This document shows positions 35,001-42,991 of a stretch of DNA of 64,000 nt, piece by piece (the first letter of the stretch is position 1; the number at the start of each line of letters is the position of its first letter). The stretch is from positions 1-64,000 of the forward strand of contig JAVTVY010025294.1 of the NCBI GenBank assembly GCA_036873755.1, read 5' to 3'. Under the pieces are notes generated by a model, which had not been told where the DNA came from, made no database searches, and worked only from the letters and a program-made list of their open reading frames with translations. The position numbers and the translations under genes were made by a program. The DNA comes from Hanleya hanleyi (lineage: Eukaryota; Mollusca; Polyplacophora; Lepidopleurida; Hanleyidae).

Positions 35001-38000
35001 GTCTGCCTTGTTTCCACATAACACCTATAAGTACAAAGTAGTTATCAATTGCTTAGCTATTATTTTAACATATATATCACTCACAGTTCTGCTAGTTAGA
35101 ATTGTGGTAGAGCTATTATCAAATAATTCTCAAATCTCAAATTTAATCATATATGGAACTTAAATTTACCATCCATAAATAGTGGGACAGCCTACAAAAA
35201 AAGATGTTGACAGAACATTATGATTTAGTTTCTTCAAAAATTTAGGGGAATGATGAAATTGACAAGTCTAACCAAAATGACCCCCAAATAATTGATGATT
35301 AATCATAAAAATTTGCGTTGCTACAGGGGGGTATATGTATATTTGCAGAGGTAGGAACCCAGCATCACTACTACATGTAACCAATTTGAGTACCAGTAAC
35401 CTAATTTCAGCTCAATGTGAAAACTGCAATATGGAATCTACTAGTATATGGATCGATGTATATTTTGTGGGTCCTTACTGCTGGGACTGTGGAATCCCCC
35501 TGTACGACCTTTGACCATTCGTATATTGTTTCCGCCTCCAGAAGTGAGCTTGGATTTGTGATATCATACACAATGAGAAGGCCATGGGCCGATCTCATAT
35601 ATAAATCTCTCATGGCAGAGAACTCCTCTTGGCCAGCCGTGTCCAGTATGTCCAGCATACATGTCTGCAGATATAGATAATTTCAAACATATTAGACAAA
35701 TTACAAAAATACATTCTCCTGTCCACAGCATGTCGACAGATAACACATCATTCTCAATTTTATAGATTCTGTGGCATAGTAACTTTCGGGAGTATTAAGT
35801 AGAATCAACTGGGCATTGTTAGGGGGCGGGAGGGGGCCGGGTTGTTGGGTGCGAACAACCCCCTCAAAGCACCCAACTGTGTGTTATTTTCCCATGTTGG
35901 ACAGCAGAGTACTATAAGCATAGGAAACACCCCCCCCCCCCCGGGCCGCGCGGCCTCTCAAGAATTCCTCGCGACACCCATGAGAATATAAGTGTTAATA
36001 TTTTGATAGTTCCACTTTTGTTATGTACATGTAGATTTGATTAATGTTAATTTGGGGTTGGTTGGAAAACTGAAGCTGCCTGGGGTAAGTTGGAACATGG
36101 TACAACCAGTTACTATAAATTGCTAAAAAACAATTAAATTGCTATATTTGTGCTAAAATAATTAGCAAAACCATTCCGGAATCATGGGGAGAACCCAAAA
36201 TGACAGGGGGTTGACTGGTTCACTGGGTTTCTGAAGCATCTAGTAATATCTCTTAGAACCCCAGAGACGACATCGCTGGTTGAGCAATTGAGCTTTAGAT
36301 TTAATTATGCGAATTAAAGTTACCATTGGTCTTTTTGAAACAAAACCTTGTTCGGCTTTAGCTGTTCATCATGCTTTTAATATCAAATCTGGTCCACCTT
36401 ATCCCAAGCCGGTGAGTCAACCTGTCCCGTACAGTGGTGTATTAACTTGTTTCAGGTGGTTGCCATCAGGGCAAGCTAAAATTTTAAATTGGTTGCCCTG
36501 AATCAGATCCAGACTTTGCCTTCACATGGTGACCACAATATCACCCAGCCTCATGAAATTATTCAATTTTGACAATATTTTCTAATTCCAGCATCTACAT
36601 GTACAAATCTTCTTTCCCTCTTTAGATTTGCTCTGTCATAAGCTTCATCTCTGAGGCAGATATTATGATGGGGATAGATATTTGTTTCAGATCATGAGAT
36701 GCACAATTAGACAGATATTTCTCCATCCACCCAGGAGTTCATAGTAAAAGATTAGACATTGCAATGATTTTATTGGAACCAAATTCACTTGCCAAGTACA
36801 AATTTATTTCACTTGCTCCCAGCAGATTTTGGTTGCCCCGTGCACGTGGGCAAGTGGCAAGTTACACCTCTGCTCTGCCATATATGAGGCAGGTCACAAT
36901 TGGCAGGGAAAACCAGTATTTTCTTCTTAAAGCTGACATGACCTTATTTAATGCACGAATGGTAGCGAAAAAAAAAATATTCACAGATTTTAGTTCCAGT
37001 TGAATAATACCCGGCGGAACTAATCCGAGTGCCGAGTTCACGTCACTATTCTGCCAACTTCTCAGCCGAGTACATTTGCCTTCACCGCATATATAAAGCT
37101 TGAATCGACTGAGGACCTTGCCAGTCTGAACTGACACTCCTACTGTGCACATCATATTCATGTTGTCGTTGTCTCCAGCCAAAATTCGAGCTCTGTGAGC
37201 ATCATATCACATTCATTCGCAAACAGTATAAATATATCTGAAAAAATGGGTAATAAAATCTGAAGAATCTGACAACTATATATACACGATTTAGACATAC
37301 CTTTCAGTATTTCTTCAATACAATGAAACCTGTTGGTCCCGTCACCAGTTTCTACAGCATTGTATTTCAATTTACCTCACTCCACGAAGAGGGCGCACGA
37401 AGCGACTGTTTTGGTAATTCTTGAGGCTCTACACGATGCACTCCACATGCGATCTCTTTTTCGATACCCGGTATGACGATACTGCTACAGGCCAACCCAT
37501 GTTGACCGTTTACTGTGCCAAGGGGACAATGCGAGACTTGCTGTTGCTGTTGGAGACTATTTGTGCAAACCGGAATGGCAAATTCCAAAATACGGAGTTA
37601 CAAATTGAGAGCCCTTATTGCGATTGTCAGCCCGTCCAGTATTTTGACCTATCCACCAGTTGTATAGAAAGGTGAATTCTTTTAGCATTCGTGGTTGGGA
37701 AATCTGGCGTATCTGACCCCCAACCTTTGACCTTCAGTCACTATGACCACTTGAATAGGTCACTTCCAGTGACGTGAAAAGTAGGACTTCGGAAATGGCC
37801 GCAGATCTCGGCGAATATCTGAAAAAACAGACTTTACATCTAAGTCAAATGGGTCTAGATAAACCATCTTAGGTCCACATGGGTTGTGCAGGGTCTCGTA
37901 TTGAAGCGTTCGTCGAGGGTTCTTCGGGCCCGGTTACTGGGAGGTGGATGCAAAATGGTATTCTGGACAAACACAAAATTCGGAATAATGGATAAAATTC

Positions 38001-41000
38001 GGAATAATGGATATTACAGGACATGTCGCCAGCAATGGTCACTACAAAATTTTTTACAAGGGTTGTGGGATAGCGCGGGCGATAGGTTGCGCTCAGTAGG
38101 GCATGATGAGTCTAGCCTGACAAGTTACCACCTCCTGCATGTTATCGGAGTTACGGAACTAGATGTGACTGAATGATGGGGTTAGGTACAAATGAGTGAG
38201 TCACTGAGTGAATCGTGCCCAGTGCACGGCTCTAATGATGGGGAGTAAGATTCCTACACTCATACACCCAACTAAATCTAGCATCTAATGTCTTATCTCC
38301 TTGACGCAATCGAATGAGAGAAAGAAGGATTAACAGCAACAGCAACAGCAACAGCAACGAGCATTTTGCGTTTACACAACAAGCATTTTGTGTATTACAC
38401 ATTTTATTTATCCCCTACGTCATCACATGGCAACAAAGCTGTGGGATTCGCGATGGGTGCGGTTACAATTCGCCTATGCTATTGTAAGTGTATCAAACGC
38501 ATCCTCGACCATGTTCGCTCTTGTTCGTGTGAAACGATCATCCATTCGTTCTGCTCTATTCCTAAGCGTCTTCGAACAGTCCAGAGTACTGTAATGCCAA
38601 CATATCCTGGAACTGCTGTTTTCATAATTTGACCGCGGTTTTCACCACCTCTGTGGGTGGTAACCCTAAATCCGCTTCTAATGATGACGTCATTTCTATG
38701 TATGACATCACTTACAATCTATATTGTATCAGCGGCACCCCCAGGTGAGGACACATCCGTAAAAGGATATCGTTTTGGGCGATGACATGACTTCCATCAA
38801 GGGTCAATGCCCAATCCTAAAAAAATGTGTCCATCTAGCCACAGAACTCAATAGCTGCGAAAGTGATCTCCTACCTAGCGGATTTCTGGGAGTGGAAACG
38901 GGATCACGTTCGTGCATGCACACAATTAATTTGCGGCGGAACTGTTCTTCAATATGGCTGCACCCTGTGAGGTTGACAATACCGCCCCACGGCACCAACT
39001 ACTATTATTCAACATAGAAATATTTTTGTATAAATTGAATGCATTGTCTTCTTATGATTACAATTAACTTCATTACACAATAAAATGCGACCGAATCGCT
39101 CGATTATCAAAGGCACTATTTCGTAGACGGCTCACTACGTGATTGCCGTACGCTCCTCATGGGAGGCTCTTTGTTCGTTCTATGGGAGGCTCTTTGTTCG
39201 TTCTATGTGAAAGGCTAAGTGCCGCCAATACAGAAATAGCCGAACGTGAGATTGAGCATGTGTGTGTGATGACGTTATGGCATTGCGATAGAGCGATGAG
39301 CCGTTACGACATAGCGTTAAGGCGTTCAGACTAGTGAAAAGCGTAACGTCGGGCATTGACACGCTTCACTACGTTTCGTTGATTGTCAATTCCATACGAT
39401 ATCACGTGATCATTTAGACCATTCAAAGCTTCTGAGCTACACTACTAGGGCGTTCGGATGGTAATACAGGTGTTTGCAGGGCATTACTGTGTTGGGTCTA
39501 TAAAAGCAATCCCGACGTTCACCAGAAGCTACGATATGATGCCACACCAAACTCATATACATGGGTGAGGAGAAGCTGACGCAGACAATGAAAGCGTACT
39601 GGCGGACACTGACAGTCCATTGACTGATACTGCGACCCCACCCACTGACAACTGAAAGCACGGCCACTGATAAACAAACTACCTTCCAGGGAATGAAACG
39701 CAACACTAATAGGGTAGTGGAAAACGATGCCGACGTGCTGACAAGAAGTCGTATGACCCCAAAGACAAATATATACGGACTGCATATTTATAAAACCATG
39801 ACCCTGTGATGCTGTACCCCACCCAAACCTGAGTGAGGAAGACTACAAATCTACCTTATTTTATCAGATCGACAGTTACGTTACCCGAAATGCCGTCGAC
39901 GAGCGTTCAATTCGAGATCCTGCACGACCAAAGTGGACCCAATATTGTGCATATAGGCCCATTTGCCTGGGTGTACGGTCCATTTTTTTCGAATTTTTTA
40001 GATGTCCGGCTGTTTTTTTAAGCCTCTGTTTTGCATCCACCCGCCAGTCAGGTGATCAGAAATGACCGACAGTCAAAGGTCAAGGGTCATTTTCGCTTCA
40101 TTCATCCGCCACGATTTCTCAACAAAGAATGCTAAGAGATTTCGCATTTCTATACTACTGATGGATGAGGTAAAAATGGACGGGGTGACAATCAGAATCA
40201 ATGTACCTTTCAGTTTATACCTCCGTCTTTAGGAATTTGCAATTGAGTGCGGGCAGGCCCGATTAGTAGACATAAAATATAACAATTCTTACTTTGGAAT
40301 GAAATTTCCGAATTACAGTATTTTGAAGTCGGTATCAGAAAGCTGAATTCACAGCGCAATCGAATTGCACCATATCGAGCCTCAACTGCTAATCATGAAA
40401 TAGAATGAACAGTTGCCCCTTCGTGTTTTTGGCGAGGGAGGTAAATTGACAAACAATGCCAGAGAAGTCTGTGACGGGATAAACAAGTGTCTTTCTTTTG
40501 GGCATGGAGCCTACTATAAACAAGTGATCTATGTTTCGAGGAAAACCCACCGGTATGTCTGAATCATGTTTGAATAGTCATATCCCTAATTATATTGCCC
40601 AGGTTTTTCAAGATATCTTTATATTGTGTGAGAGTTATTGTGTTATAGCATATAATGCTCACAGTCCGAATATGTGCTGGTGACAACAACAACAGCATAA
40701 ATATGATGTGGACTGTCCGAGAGTCTGTTCAGACTGGCAAGGTCCTCAGTCGATTCAGGCTTTATATATGCGGTGAAGGCAAATGTACTCGGCTGAGAAG
40801 TTGGCAGAATAGCGACGTGAACTCGGCACTCGGATTAGTTCCGCCGGGTATTATTCAACTGGAACTAAAATCTGTGAATATTTTTTTTTTCGCTACCATT
40901 CGTGCATTAAATAAGGTCATGTCAGCTTTAAGCATACACACGTGTACACATTTTGATCATTGTATCGACTTTATACTGGTGAGTGGTAGATAGTCCTATG

Positions 41001-41888
41001 AATGTACCGGGTACTATCACAGCACAGAAAACAATTCCAAATTCACATAAAACTTTCTTCCTTTAGTCATTTTATTGTAAAAACGTTCCAATCAACCCAG
41101 AGTCCCCGCTATTTGGCACACTGTTAGCGAAAGCATGCATTTTGGATTATCTGTAGGCCAGGAACTGAACATAACAATATACAATTGTGAGCGAGTTAGG
41201 GTTTAACGTCCCGTTCAGCGTTATTTCGACCATATAGCGACGATAAAACACACTACTATCTCTGATTAGTGGGACATGTGCAGCTATCTATGTACAGCCA
41301 TCATGTAGAGGAAATTAATCTTCCCCTCGTGGCAACAGACATGGCACAAAATGCATGCTGCTCATCCACTTGGGGGCTATATATGTTTTCATGCACTTCC
41401 AGGGTTAGTAATTAAGCTAGGGTCATTTCAAAACTGAATGTCTGTATCGTTAATATTATTAAACTTGGAGCTGTAATACATGTACCAACCTTCTGCATGC
41501 TCTCATGTTCATATGAAGATAATTACCTGGTATTTTCATATTATGAAGCAGGAAAAGACAATATGAACCATCAGATAGTGTAGTCCAATATGACAGAGCT
41601 TAATTATATCCACCATGTATTTTGTGCTCAGATCATTACACCTCCCCCCCCCCTTTTCCACAAACAGCTATCACTAGACTTTGTCGCTCAGTTATGAAAT
41701 TTAATGTACTTTGCATCATAATAAAATATAGTATCTTTTTACGTACTGGTATGTCTCGTACTTACCTCCCCATCATCCTGATCCGTGTGTGCCCTGGCTG
41801 CACTGTCCAAAGATTGTGTGAGCTCTTCTTCTTCCACCTCTTCCTGGTCCTCCGCTCCAAAGAACACATAGTCACTGCCAAAATCCAT
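10892..41888 (-). CDS. CPRAS1: Circularly permuted Ras GTPase with zinc finger and VWA domain (cpRAS1 type), 15 coding exons
   Basis: Fifteen exons join in consistent phases to 2,520 nt: 839 residues and a stop, very near the length I recall for the Dictyostelium cpRAS1 protein. Order: acidic N-terminus (1-41); G3 DTAGQEE (49-55); G4 NKAD (108-111); G5 ETSAK (136-140); G1 GSGGVGKS (169-176); G2 Thr194 in DPTIEDSY; basic linker; CxxC/CxxC zinc finger (C300, C303, C326, C329); VWA domain from about 377 with MIDAS D384-x-S386-x-S388, T515 and D541; a beta-rich segment (about 590-715); a helical C-terminus. A normal Ras runs G1 to G5, so this is a circular permutation, matching the family described as cpRAS (G3-G4-G5-G1-G2 plus VWA), which is scattered among protists and a few animals. 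All nucleotide-binding and metal-binding residues are kept, so activity is likely. Its biological role is unknown. Introns, up to 8.9 kb, are packed with repeats. Confidence 0.93.
11113..11635 (+). repeat. Diverged left end of the F5 element, in cpRAS intron 14
   Basis: Matches 24914-25375 along its length (gagcccaagg, cttcaa/ctttga, cgcccatacatctggaatt, agcaatccagagaaa, ggtgaccttgaa, cccacactgaa). It contains a mollusc-style short tail ttaattctctctccctctctc near 11552-11572. Confidence 0.6.
11648..11771 (-). CDS. CPRAS1: cpRAS coding exon 14 (helical)
   Basis: 124 nt, phase 2 to 0, acceptor TTGCAG, donor GTAAGT. Encodes [19 protein letters not shown] and a D/Q-rich end. Repeat sequence resembling the start of element F5 comes to within about 10 bp of its donor. 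Confidence 0.85.
11772..13406. other. cpRAS intron 13, mostly unique DNA with an F5-like 3' end
   Basis: Around 12395-12546 the sequence resembles the far end of F5 (tgacctagacatttgacctt, gacagaccagac, ccgtctttttggcggg). The rest has no recognised feature. A plus-strand ORF at 12971-13228 has no support. Confidence 0.45.
13407..13498 (-). CDS. CPRAS1: cpRAS coding exon 13 (helical)
   Basis: 92 nt, phase 0 to 2, acceptor TTTTTAG, donor GTGAGT. Encodes [20 protein letters not shown], an alanine-rich helix, then GKSKAAKDH. Confidence 0.82.
13499..14016. other. Part of cpRAS intron 12 without features
   Basis: Only a C-rich run (about 13681-13701) stands out. Confidence 0.5.
14017..14103 (+). 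repeat. Direct repeat flanking array F2, left copy
   Basis: About 87 bp (attaaagtcaatgattcgc, gccaggaaaacaggcaggga) almost identical to 16167-16253. The two copies bracket the F2 array in the same orientation. Confidence 0.8.
14121..15985. mobile_element. Core-repeat element F2, about 11 units of about 165 bp
   Basis: Begins with the hairpin CCCCCGCTAC/GTAGGGGG. Units carry cttgtccggacaataactc at 14193, 14357, 14527, 14691, 14856, 15009, 15178, 15330, 15500, 15669 and 15826, and ccaatatggccgcc. The left units are nearly identical, the right ones diverged, so expansion proceeds at the left. Confidence 0.75.
16049..16163. repeat. Imperfect 115-bp hairpin
   Basis: AAAAATCGACCATAGAGG on the left pairs with CCTCTATGGTCGATTTTT on the right, and the inner arms CAGTTATGGTGGAT/ATCCACCATAACTG meet around GTA. 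It sits between F2 and the right flanking repeat. Confidence 0.8.
16167..16253 (+). repeat. Direct repeat flanking array F2, right copy
   Basis: Same orientation as 14017-14103, with only a few differences. Confidence 0.8.
16400..18198. mobile_element. Core-repeat element F3, about 8 units of about 165 bp with ACGG microsatellite
   Basis: Left end cgtctcccccaacc is inverted with the right end ttgggggagacat. The right end itself is a hairpin (ATGTCTCCCCCCAAC/GTTGGGGGAGACAT, about 18168-18199). Core units start at ccatccaagtttggtg (16891, 17053, 17227, 17399, 17568, 17732, 17898, 18060). Each holds a GGACGGACGGAC tract and a cacacacac tract. The ORFs inside are artefacts of the repeat. Confidence 0.75.
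18365..18460 (-). CDS. CPRAS1: cpRAS coding exon 12 (beta segment end)
   Basis: 96 nt, phase 0 to 0, acceptor ATTACAG, donor GTAAGA. Encodes [19 protein letters not shown], a strand-turn-strand, then a basic stretch. Confidence 0.82.
18526..18939. mobile_element. TTAA-flanked MITE, copy 2, in cpRAS intron 11's flank
   Basis: TTAA-AGGTGAAATG to CATTTCACCT-TTAA with central TGACGTCA. It is shorter than copy 1 by about 80 bp because of internal loss. It lies between coding exons 12 and 11 of the host gene. Confidence 0.8.
19137..19253 (-). CDS. CPRAS1: cpRAS coding exon 11 (beta segment)
   Basis: 117 nt, phase 0 to 0, acceptor AATGTAG, donor GTATTG. Encodes [17 protein letters not shown]. Reached only after an 8.9-kb intron full of repeats; phase and strand pattern support it. 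Confidence 0.82.
19318..19740. mobile_element. Foldback-like element D, partial inverted copy
   Basis: The core runs opposite to the copies at 21.4-24.3 kb (cccttcaaaaaatatc near 19510) and leads into a forward minisatellite (ttcaacatttgggccagatt). The following sequence, including the F4 insertion point, matches the copies near 22640-22853. Confidence 0.65.
19923..21368. mobile_element. Core-repeat element F4 (Helitron-like), TCAAGGTCA-rich
   Basis: The left end has agcccatgggcttcaatac and then taccctcgg-type sequence mirrored by cccgaggggta at the right end. The right end has a hairpin (cccttcgggcaaa/tttgcccgagggg) preceded by a gacagacggacag tract. The core alternates two related units of about 126 bp, each carrying aaataggtcaaggtcag. 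The paralogous sequences at 22845-22862 and 24281-24298 lack the element and read gcctaagtttaataaacg. They give the empty site and show an A/T insertion point with no clear target duplication, as expected for Helitrons. Confidence 0.72.
21367..22853. repeat. Tandem duplication, unit 1 (1,487 bp)
   Basis: Runs from aataaacgatgttttag to cctaagttt and is followed head-to-tail by unit 2. Differences: one extra 41-bp minisatellite unit and a 9-bp indel in the core. A start of a third unit follows at 24290. Confidence 0.88.
21385..22700. mobile_element. Foldback-like element with minisatellite inverted ends, copy in unit 1
   Basis: Outer ends are inverted (tttgaccatcacattttgt / aaaatgtgatggtcacac). 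Next come opposed 41-bp minisatellites: aaaaactgtcactgatatt on the left and ttcaacatttgggccagatt on the right. Inside is a 640-bp unique core (about 21706-22346) whose borders are inverted too (tgaagggtg / ccttcaaaa). Long inverted ends made of tandem repeats are the hallmark of Foldback-type transposons. No transposase is seen. Confidence 0.6.
22854..24289. repeat. Tandem duplication, unit 2 (1,436 bp)
   Basis: Nearly identical to 21367-22853. The high identity means a recent duplication, or two haplotypes collapsed in tandem by an assembler. Confidence 0.88.
22872..24136. mobile_element. Foldback-like element, copy in unit 2
   Basis: Same structure as 21385-22700, with one minisatellite unit fewer on the left. 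Confidence 0.6.
24290..24913. repeat. 41-bp minisatellite arrays, rearranged
   Basis: Two further left-type arrays (aaaaactgtcactgatatt, aatctggcccaaatgttg) joined by core-border fragments (gatgttttttgaagggtgtt) with the core missing. This is consistent with unequal exchange between foldback copies. Confidence 0.75.
24914..26646. mobile_element. Core-repeat element F5 (Helitron-like), TGACCTTGA-rich
   Basis: The left end, gagcccaaggggcttcaata with tacgcccgtat, shares its beginning with F4. The right end is a hairpin (ccgccttttgggcggg) with a gacagacggacgg tract before it. About seven core units of 115-130 bp carry ggggtcacagtgacc and tgaccttgacct. It is inserted inside the 41-bp minisatellite, which resumes at 26647. 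Confidence 0.7.
26647..27467. mobile_element. Foldback-like element D, third core copy, right end lost
   Basis: Left minisatellite followed by the core (about 26827-27450), near-identical to the two earlier copies but with a short deletion near 26866. The right minisatellite is absent and the MITE copy 3 follows. Confidence 0.65.
27468..27955. mobile_element. TTAA-flanked MITE, copy 3
   Basis: Left border TTAG-AGGTGAAATG (one base off TTAA), right border CATTTCACCT-TTAA. Central inverted TGACGTCA motifs as in the other copies, but in the opposite orientation. Confidence 0.8.
28183..28428 (-). CDS. CPRAS1: cpRAS coding exon 10 (end of VWA, first beta-sandwich strands)
   Basis: 246 nt, phase 0 to 0, donor [25 protein letters not shown] closes the VWA fold; [20 protein letters not shown] starts a beta-rich segment. 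The next intron is 8.9 kb. Confidence 0.9.
28429..29535. other. cpRAS intron 9
   Basis: AT-rich unique sequence; no recognised repeat or RNA. Confidence 0.6.
29536..29722 (-). CDS. CPRAS1: cpRAS coding exon 9 (VWA MIDAS Thr and Asp)
   Basis: 187 nt, phase 2 to 0, donor GTGAGG. Encodes [15 protein letters not shown] (MIDAS Thr) and [12 protein letters not shown] (MIDAS Asp). If the donor is skipped the frame continues 43 codons to a TAA at 29407-29409, giving a possible truncated form. Confidence 0.9.
30119..30322 (-). CDS. CPRAS1: cpRAS coding exon 8 (VWA)
   Basis: 204 nt, phase 2 to 2. Encodes [20 protein letters not shown], the second strand-helix unit of the VWA fold. A GGGCGC minisatellite begins about 45 bp before its acceptor. 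Confidence 0.9.
30367..30735. repeat. GGGCGC minisatellite, 9-13-nt units, in cpRAS intron 7
   Basis: More than 25 GGCGC cores set in short A/T spacers (ggggcgcagtt, tagggcgcaa). Most read GGCGC on the plus strand and a short inner block reads the complement (tgcgccccc, tgcgccttatatgcgccc), so the array contains an inverted segment. It is GC-rich in an AT-rich intron and begins about 45 bp from exon 8. Confidence 0.85.
31246..31342 (-). CDS. CPRAS1: cpRAS coding exon 7 (VWA helix)
   Basis: 97 nt, phase 1 to 2, acceptor ATTACAG, donor GTAAAA. Encodes [10 protein letters not shown] and [11 protein letters not shown]. Too short for an ORF scan; found by reading for the missing helix between the MIDAS strand and exon 8. 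Confidence 0.85.
31343..31849. other. cpRAS intron 6
   Basis: No recognised feature except a ctctctctctctc tract near 31391-31407 following ttaaaccttaatt, the same short motif seen at 11545-11572. Confidence 0.5.
31850..32070 (-). CDS. CPRAS1: cpRAS coding exon 6 (second CxxC, start of VWA)
   Basis: 221 nt, phase 2 to 1, donor GTAGGT. Completes CEFC, then an acidic linker and the first VWA strand [13 protein letters not shown] with the DxSxS metal motif. Confidence 0.9.
32071..32991. other. cpRAS intron 5, with an AGGTCA/TGACCT-rich segment
   Basis: Between about 32550 and 32790 the hexamer TGACCT or AGGTCA appears roughly nine times (gacctaattaggtgaccta, tgacctaattgggtcaagg). This looks like a decayed relative of the F4/F5 core. 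Otherwise nothing. Confidence 0.5.
32992..33307 (-). CDS. CPRAS1: cpRAS coding exon 5 (basic linker, first zinc-finger half)
   Basis: 316 nt, phase 1 to 2. A basic linker ([16 protein letters not shown]) leads to a hydrophobic strand and [10 protein letters not shown], the first CxxC pair. The codon for Cys326 is split across the next intron. Confidence 0.9.
33733..33901 (-). CDS. CPRAS1: cpRAS coding exon 4 (G1 P-loop and G2)
   Basis: Acceptor TTGTCAG, donor GTACAA, 169 nt, phase 0 to 1. Encodes [19 protein letters not shown] and [15 protein letters not shown], i.e. the N-terminal half of Ras placed after G5. The missing CAAX-type end makes prenylation unlikely. Confidence 0.93.
33902..34841. 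other. cpRAS intron 3
   Basis: No supported feature. A plus-strand ORF at 34561-34755 has no support. Confidence 0.5.
34842..35024 (-). CDS. CPRAS1: cpRAS coding exon 3 (G4 and G5 boxes)
   Basis: Acceptor TTATAG, donor GTATCA, 183 nt, phase 0 to 0. Encodes VLCGNKADL (guanine specificity) and [13 protein letters not shown] (G5), then the last Ras helix ending in [12 protein letters not shown]. Confidence 0.93.
35479..35664 (-). CDS. CPRAS1: cpRAS coding exon 2 (G3 box)
   Basis: Acceptor CTGCAG, donor GTAAGG, 186 nt, phase 0 to 0. Encodes [20 protein letters not shown] and the beta strand LLIVYDIT, the G3/switch II half of Ras, here placed first. The Gln of DTAGQ needed for hydrolysis in classical Ras is present. 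Confidence 0.93.
35665..36930. other. cpRAS intron 1, proximal part
   Basis: G- and C-rich runs at about 35821-35840 and 35930-35943. A ggttgccct/gggcaag-type low-copy motif recurs between 36460 and 36860. No gene. Confidence 0.5.
36931..37208. repeat. Left terminal inverted repeat of the 4-kb element
   Basis: Pairs with 40650-40927. Nearly identical over the outer 200 bp, including the A/T run, and more diverged inward. Confidence 0.85.
39460..39680 (+). pseudogene. Degenerate copy of the Polinton-associated zinc-finger gene
   Basis: The upstream motif order (gggcattactgt, tctataaaagca, cgacgttcacc) and the coding start (tacgatatgatgccacacca) parallel 54510-54680. The frame is broken by a stop after about ten codons and the Cys pair of the finger is lost. 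Confidence 0.5.
40650..40927. repeat. Right terminal inverted repeat of the 4-kb element
   Basis: Reverse-complement partner of 36931-37208. Confidence 0.85.
41185..41400. repeat. Possible SINE-like repeat
   Basis: gagcgagttagggtttaacgt with gttcagcgttatttcg resembles a dispersed mollusc repeat motif. Recognised only by its style; boundaries unknown. Confidence 0.3.
41766..41888 (-). CDS. CPRAS1: cpRAS coding exon 1 (residues 1-41)
   Basis: Starts [17 protein letters not shown], continues acidic and ends at GAG|GTAAGT in phase 0. The exon itself begins at 41911 after an AG, with 23 nt of leader before the ATG. The 41-residue acidic, unstructured N-terminus precedes the GTPase domain. Confidence 0.82.
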
Positions 41889-42338
41889 CTTCTGAAGCTT
41901 CTCAAACAGGTCTGCTGGAGCATAACATTATTACCAATTACCAGATAATATACAAGTTATATCAACATCGAGCCTAATTAATGCACTGATATTTTTTTTA
42001 TTTATAAGCCAGTTTGAATCTCCATCAGGGTGTTATTAATATTATTCAGAAGTGAAATATAAACCTCCTCCCTACCCCCCAACCTCCTCCCTACCCCCCA
42101 ACCATACAGGCATGGGATCTTGTGGTTTCTCCACCCCTTAAACTTTTAACAGTTTAATGGGTGATTGGAGGGGAAATAGTTGTAAAGCCCCTAATTTGTC
42201 ACATGGTCCATTTTTACAACAACTGCGTGTAAATTTTGCGGCAACACGCGAATTTGCCTGCAAATTCCGCCCCGGTAAATTATCTACGACTACAGTGTAA
42301 AAAGATCCGTGATCTGACGACAGTAGGCATATACTCAC

Positions 42339-42425
42339 CTTACAGATACTTCGCACAGTCAGTAGATTTATCAAGAAGAGACGTTTAATATATCCTGTTG
42401 TCGGTGAACATATAAACACGTTGTG
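42339..42425 (-). other. Probable non-coding exon 1 of the cpRAS gene
   Basis: On the minus strand a consensus donor (AAG|GTGAGT) ends at 42339, just upstream of the first coding exon, whose acceptor (CTCCAGCAG) precedes 41911. A TATATAAA box lies at 42456-42449, which would place the start near 42425. Transcript data are lacking. Confidence 0.42.
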
Positions 42426-42448
42426 AAATGTCAACGAAAAATGGCTAG

Positions 42449-42456
42449 TTTATATA
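42449..42456 (-). promoter_or_regulatory. TATA box candidate for the cpRAS gene
   Basis: TATATAAA on the minus strand, about 110 bp upstream of the GTGAGT donor of the putative leader exon. Confidence 0.4.
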
Positions 42457-42991
42457 CGGGTGATTCCTGTGCTAAAAATAGGACTGGCATCGATTGGTCG
42501 AGTCGACAATTTGGCCGTCCATCATTGGCTGATTCGAGAGGGCTAAATATAGAAAAACACGTGGCATATTATTTACAAAACAACTCTTGTTCGCCAGTTT
42601 ACAATATCTAAATTCTTTTTCATAATACCTGTCTCTCTTCGCTATCCCTTTGTTATTTTATTTTAAAGTATAGCGCTTGTAACCATATTACAATAATGAT
42701 TTTTTATTCACATTCACACCCATCTTGGGTCAAGTGCACATATAGAGTATACAGACAAGATATGTGTATATATGAGGACGGCTAACAACGGAGTTTGGAC
42801 TAGCTATAGGTAATATCACAAAACTACTTTCTATATGATCTAACCTAGAGACAGCACAATCTAACACTTAAGCAATATAACAAATAACATAATCTACATA
42901 TATTTCAACTACTCAAAACACATGCTTGAGCACTATAAGGCTTAAGGGTAGCCACTCTGTTTCATAACACTTAATATGGCCACACGGTGGA
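42457..42991. other. Upstream flank of the cpRAS gene
   Basis: No gene. It includes the space between the TATA candidate and a LINE remnant, so the promoter has at most about 540 bp of unique sequence. Confidence 0.4.

Larger units (their letters stand above)
36931..40927. mobile_element. 4.0-kb element with about 278-bp terminal inverted repeats, probably a Polinton derivative
   Basis: 36931-37208 is the inverted counterpart of 40650-40927 (AGCTGACATGACC at the outer ends). TTAA sits directly outside on both sides. Long TIRs beginning with AG fit Polintons. A degenerate copy of the leader and start of the zinc-finger gene at 54591 occurs at about 39460-39680 (acgatatgatgc, gcattactgt, cccgacgttcacc). 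No intact gene remains. A (CAACAG)n tract lies at 38331-38357. The whole element lies in cpRAS intron 1. Confidence 0.6.
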
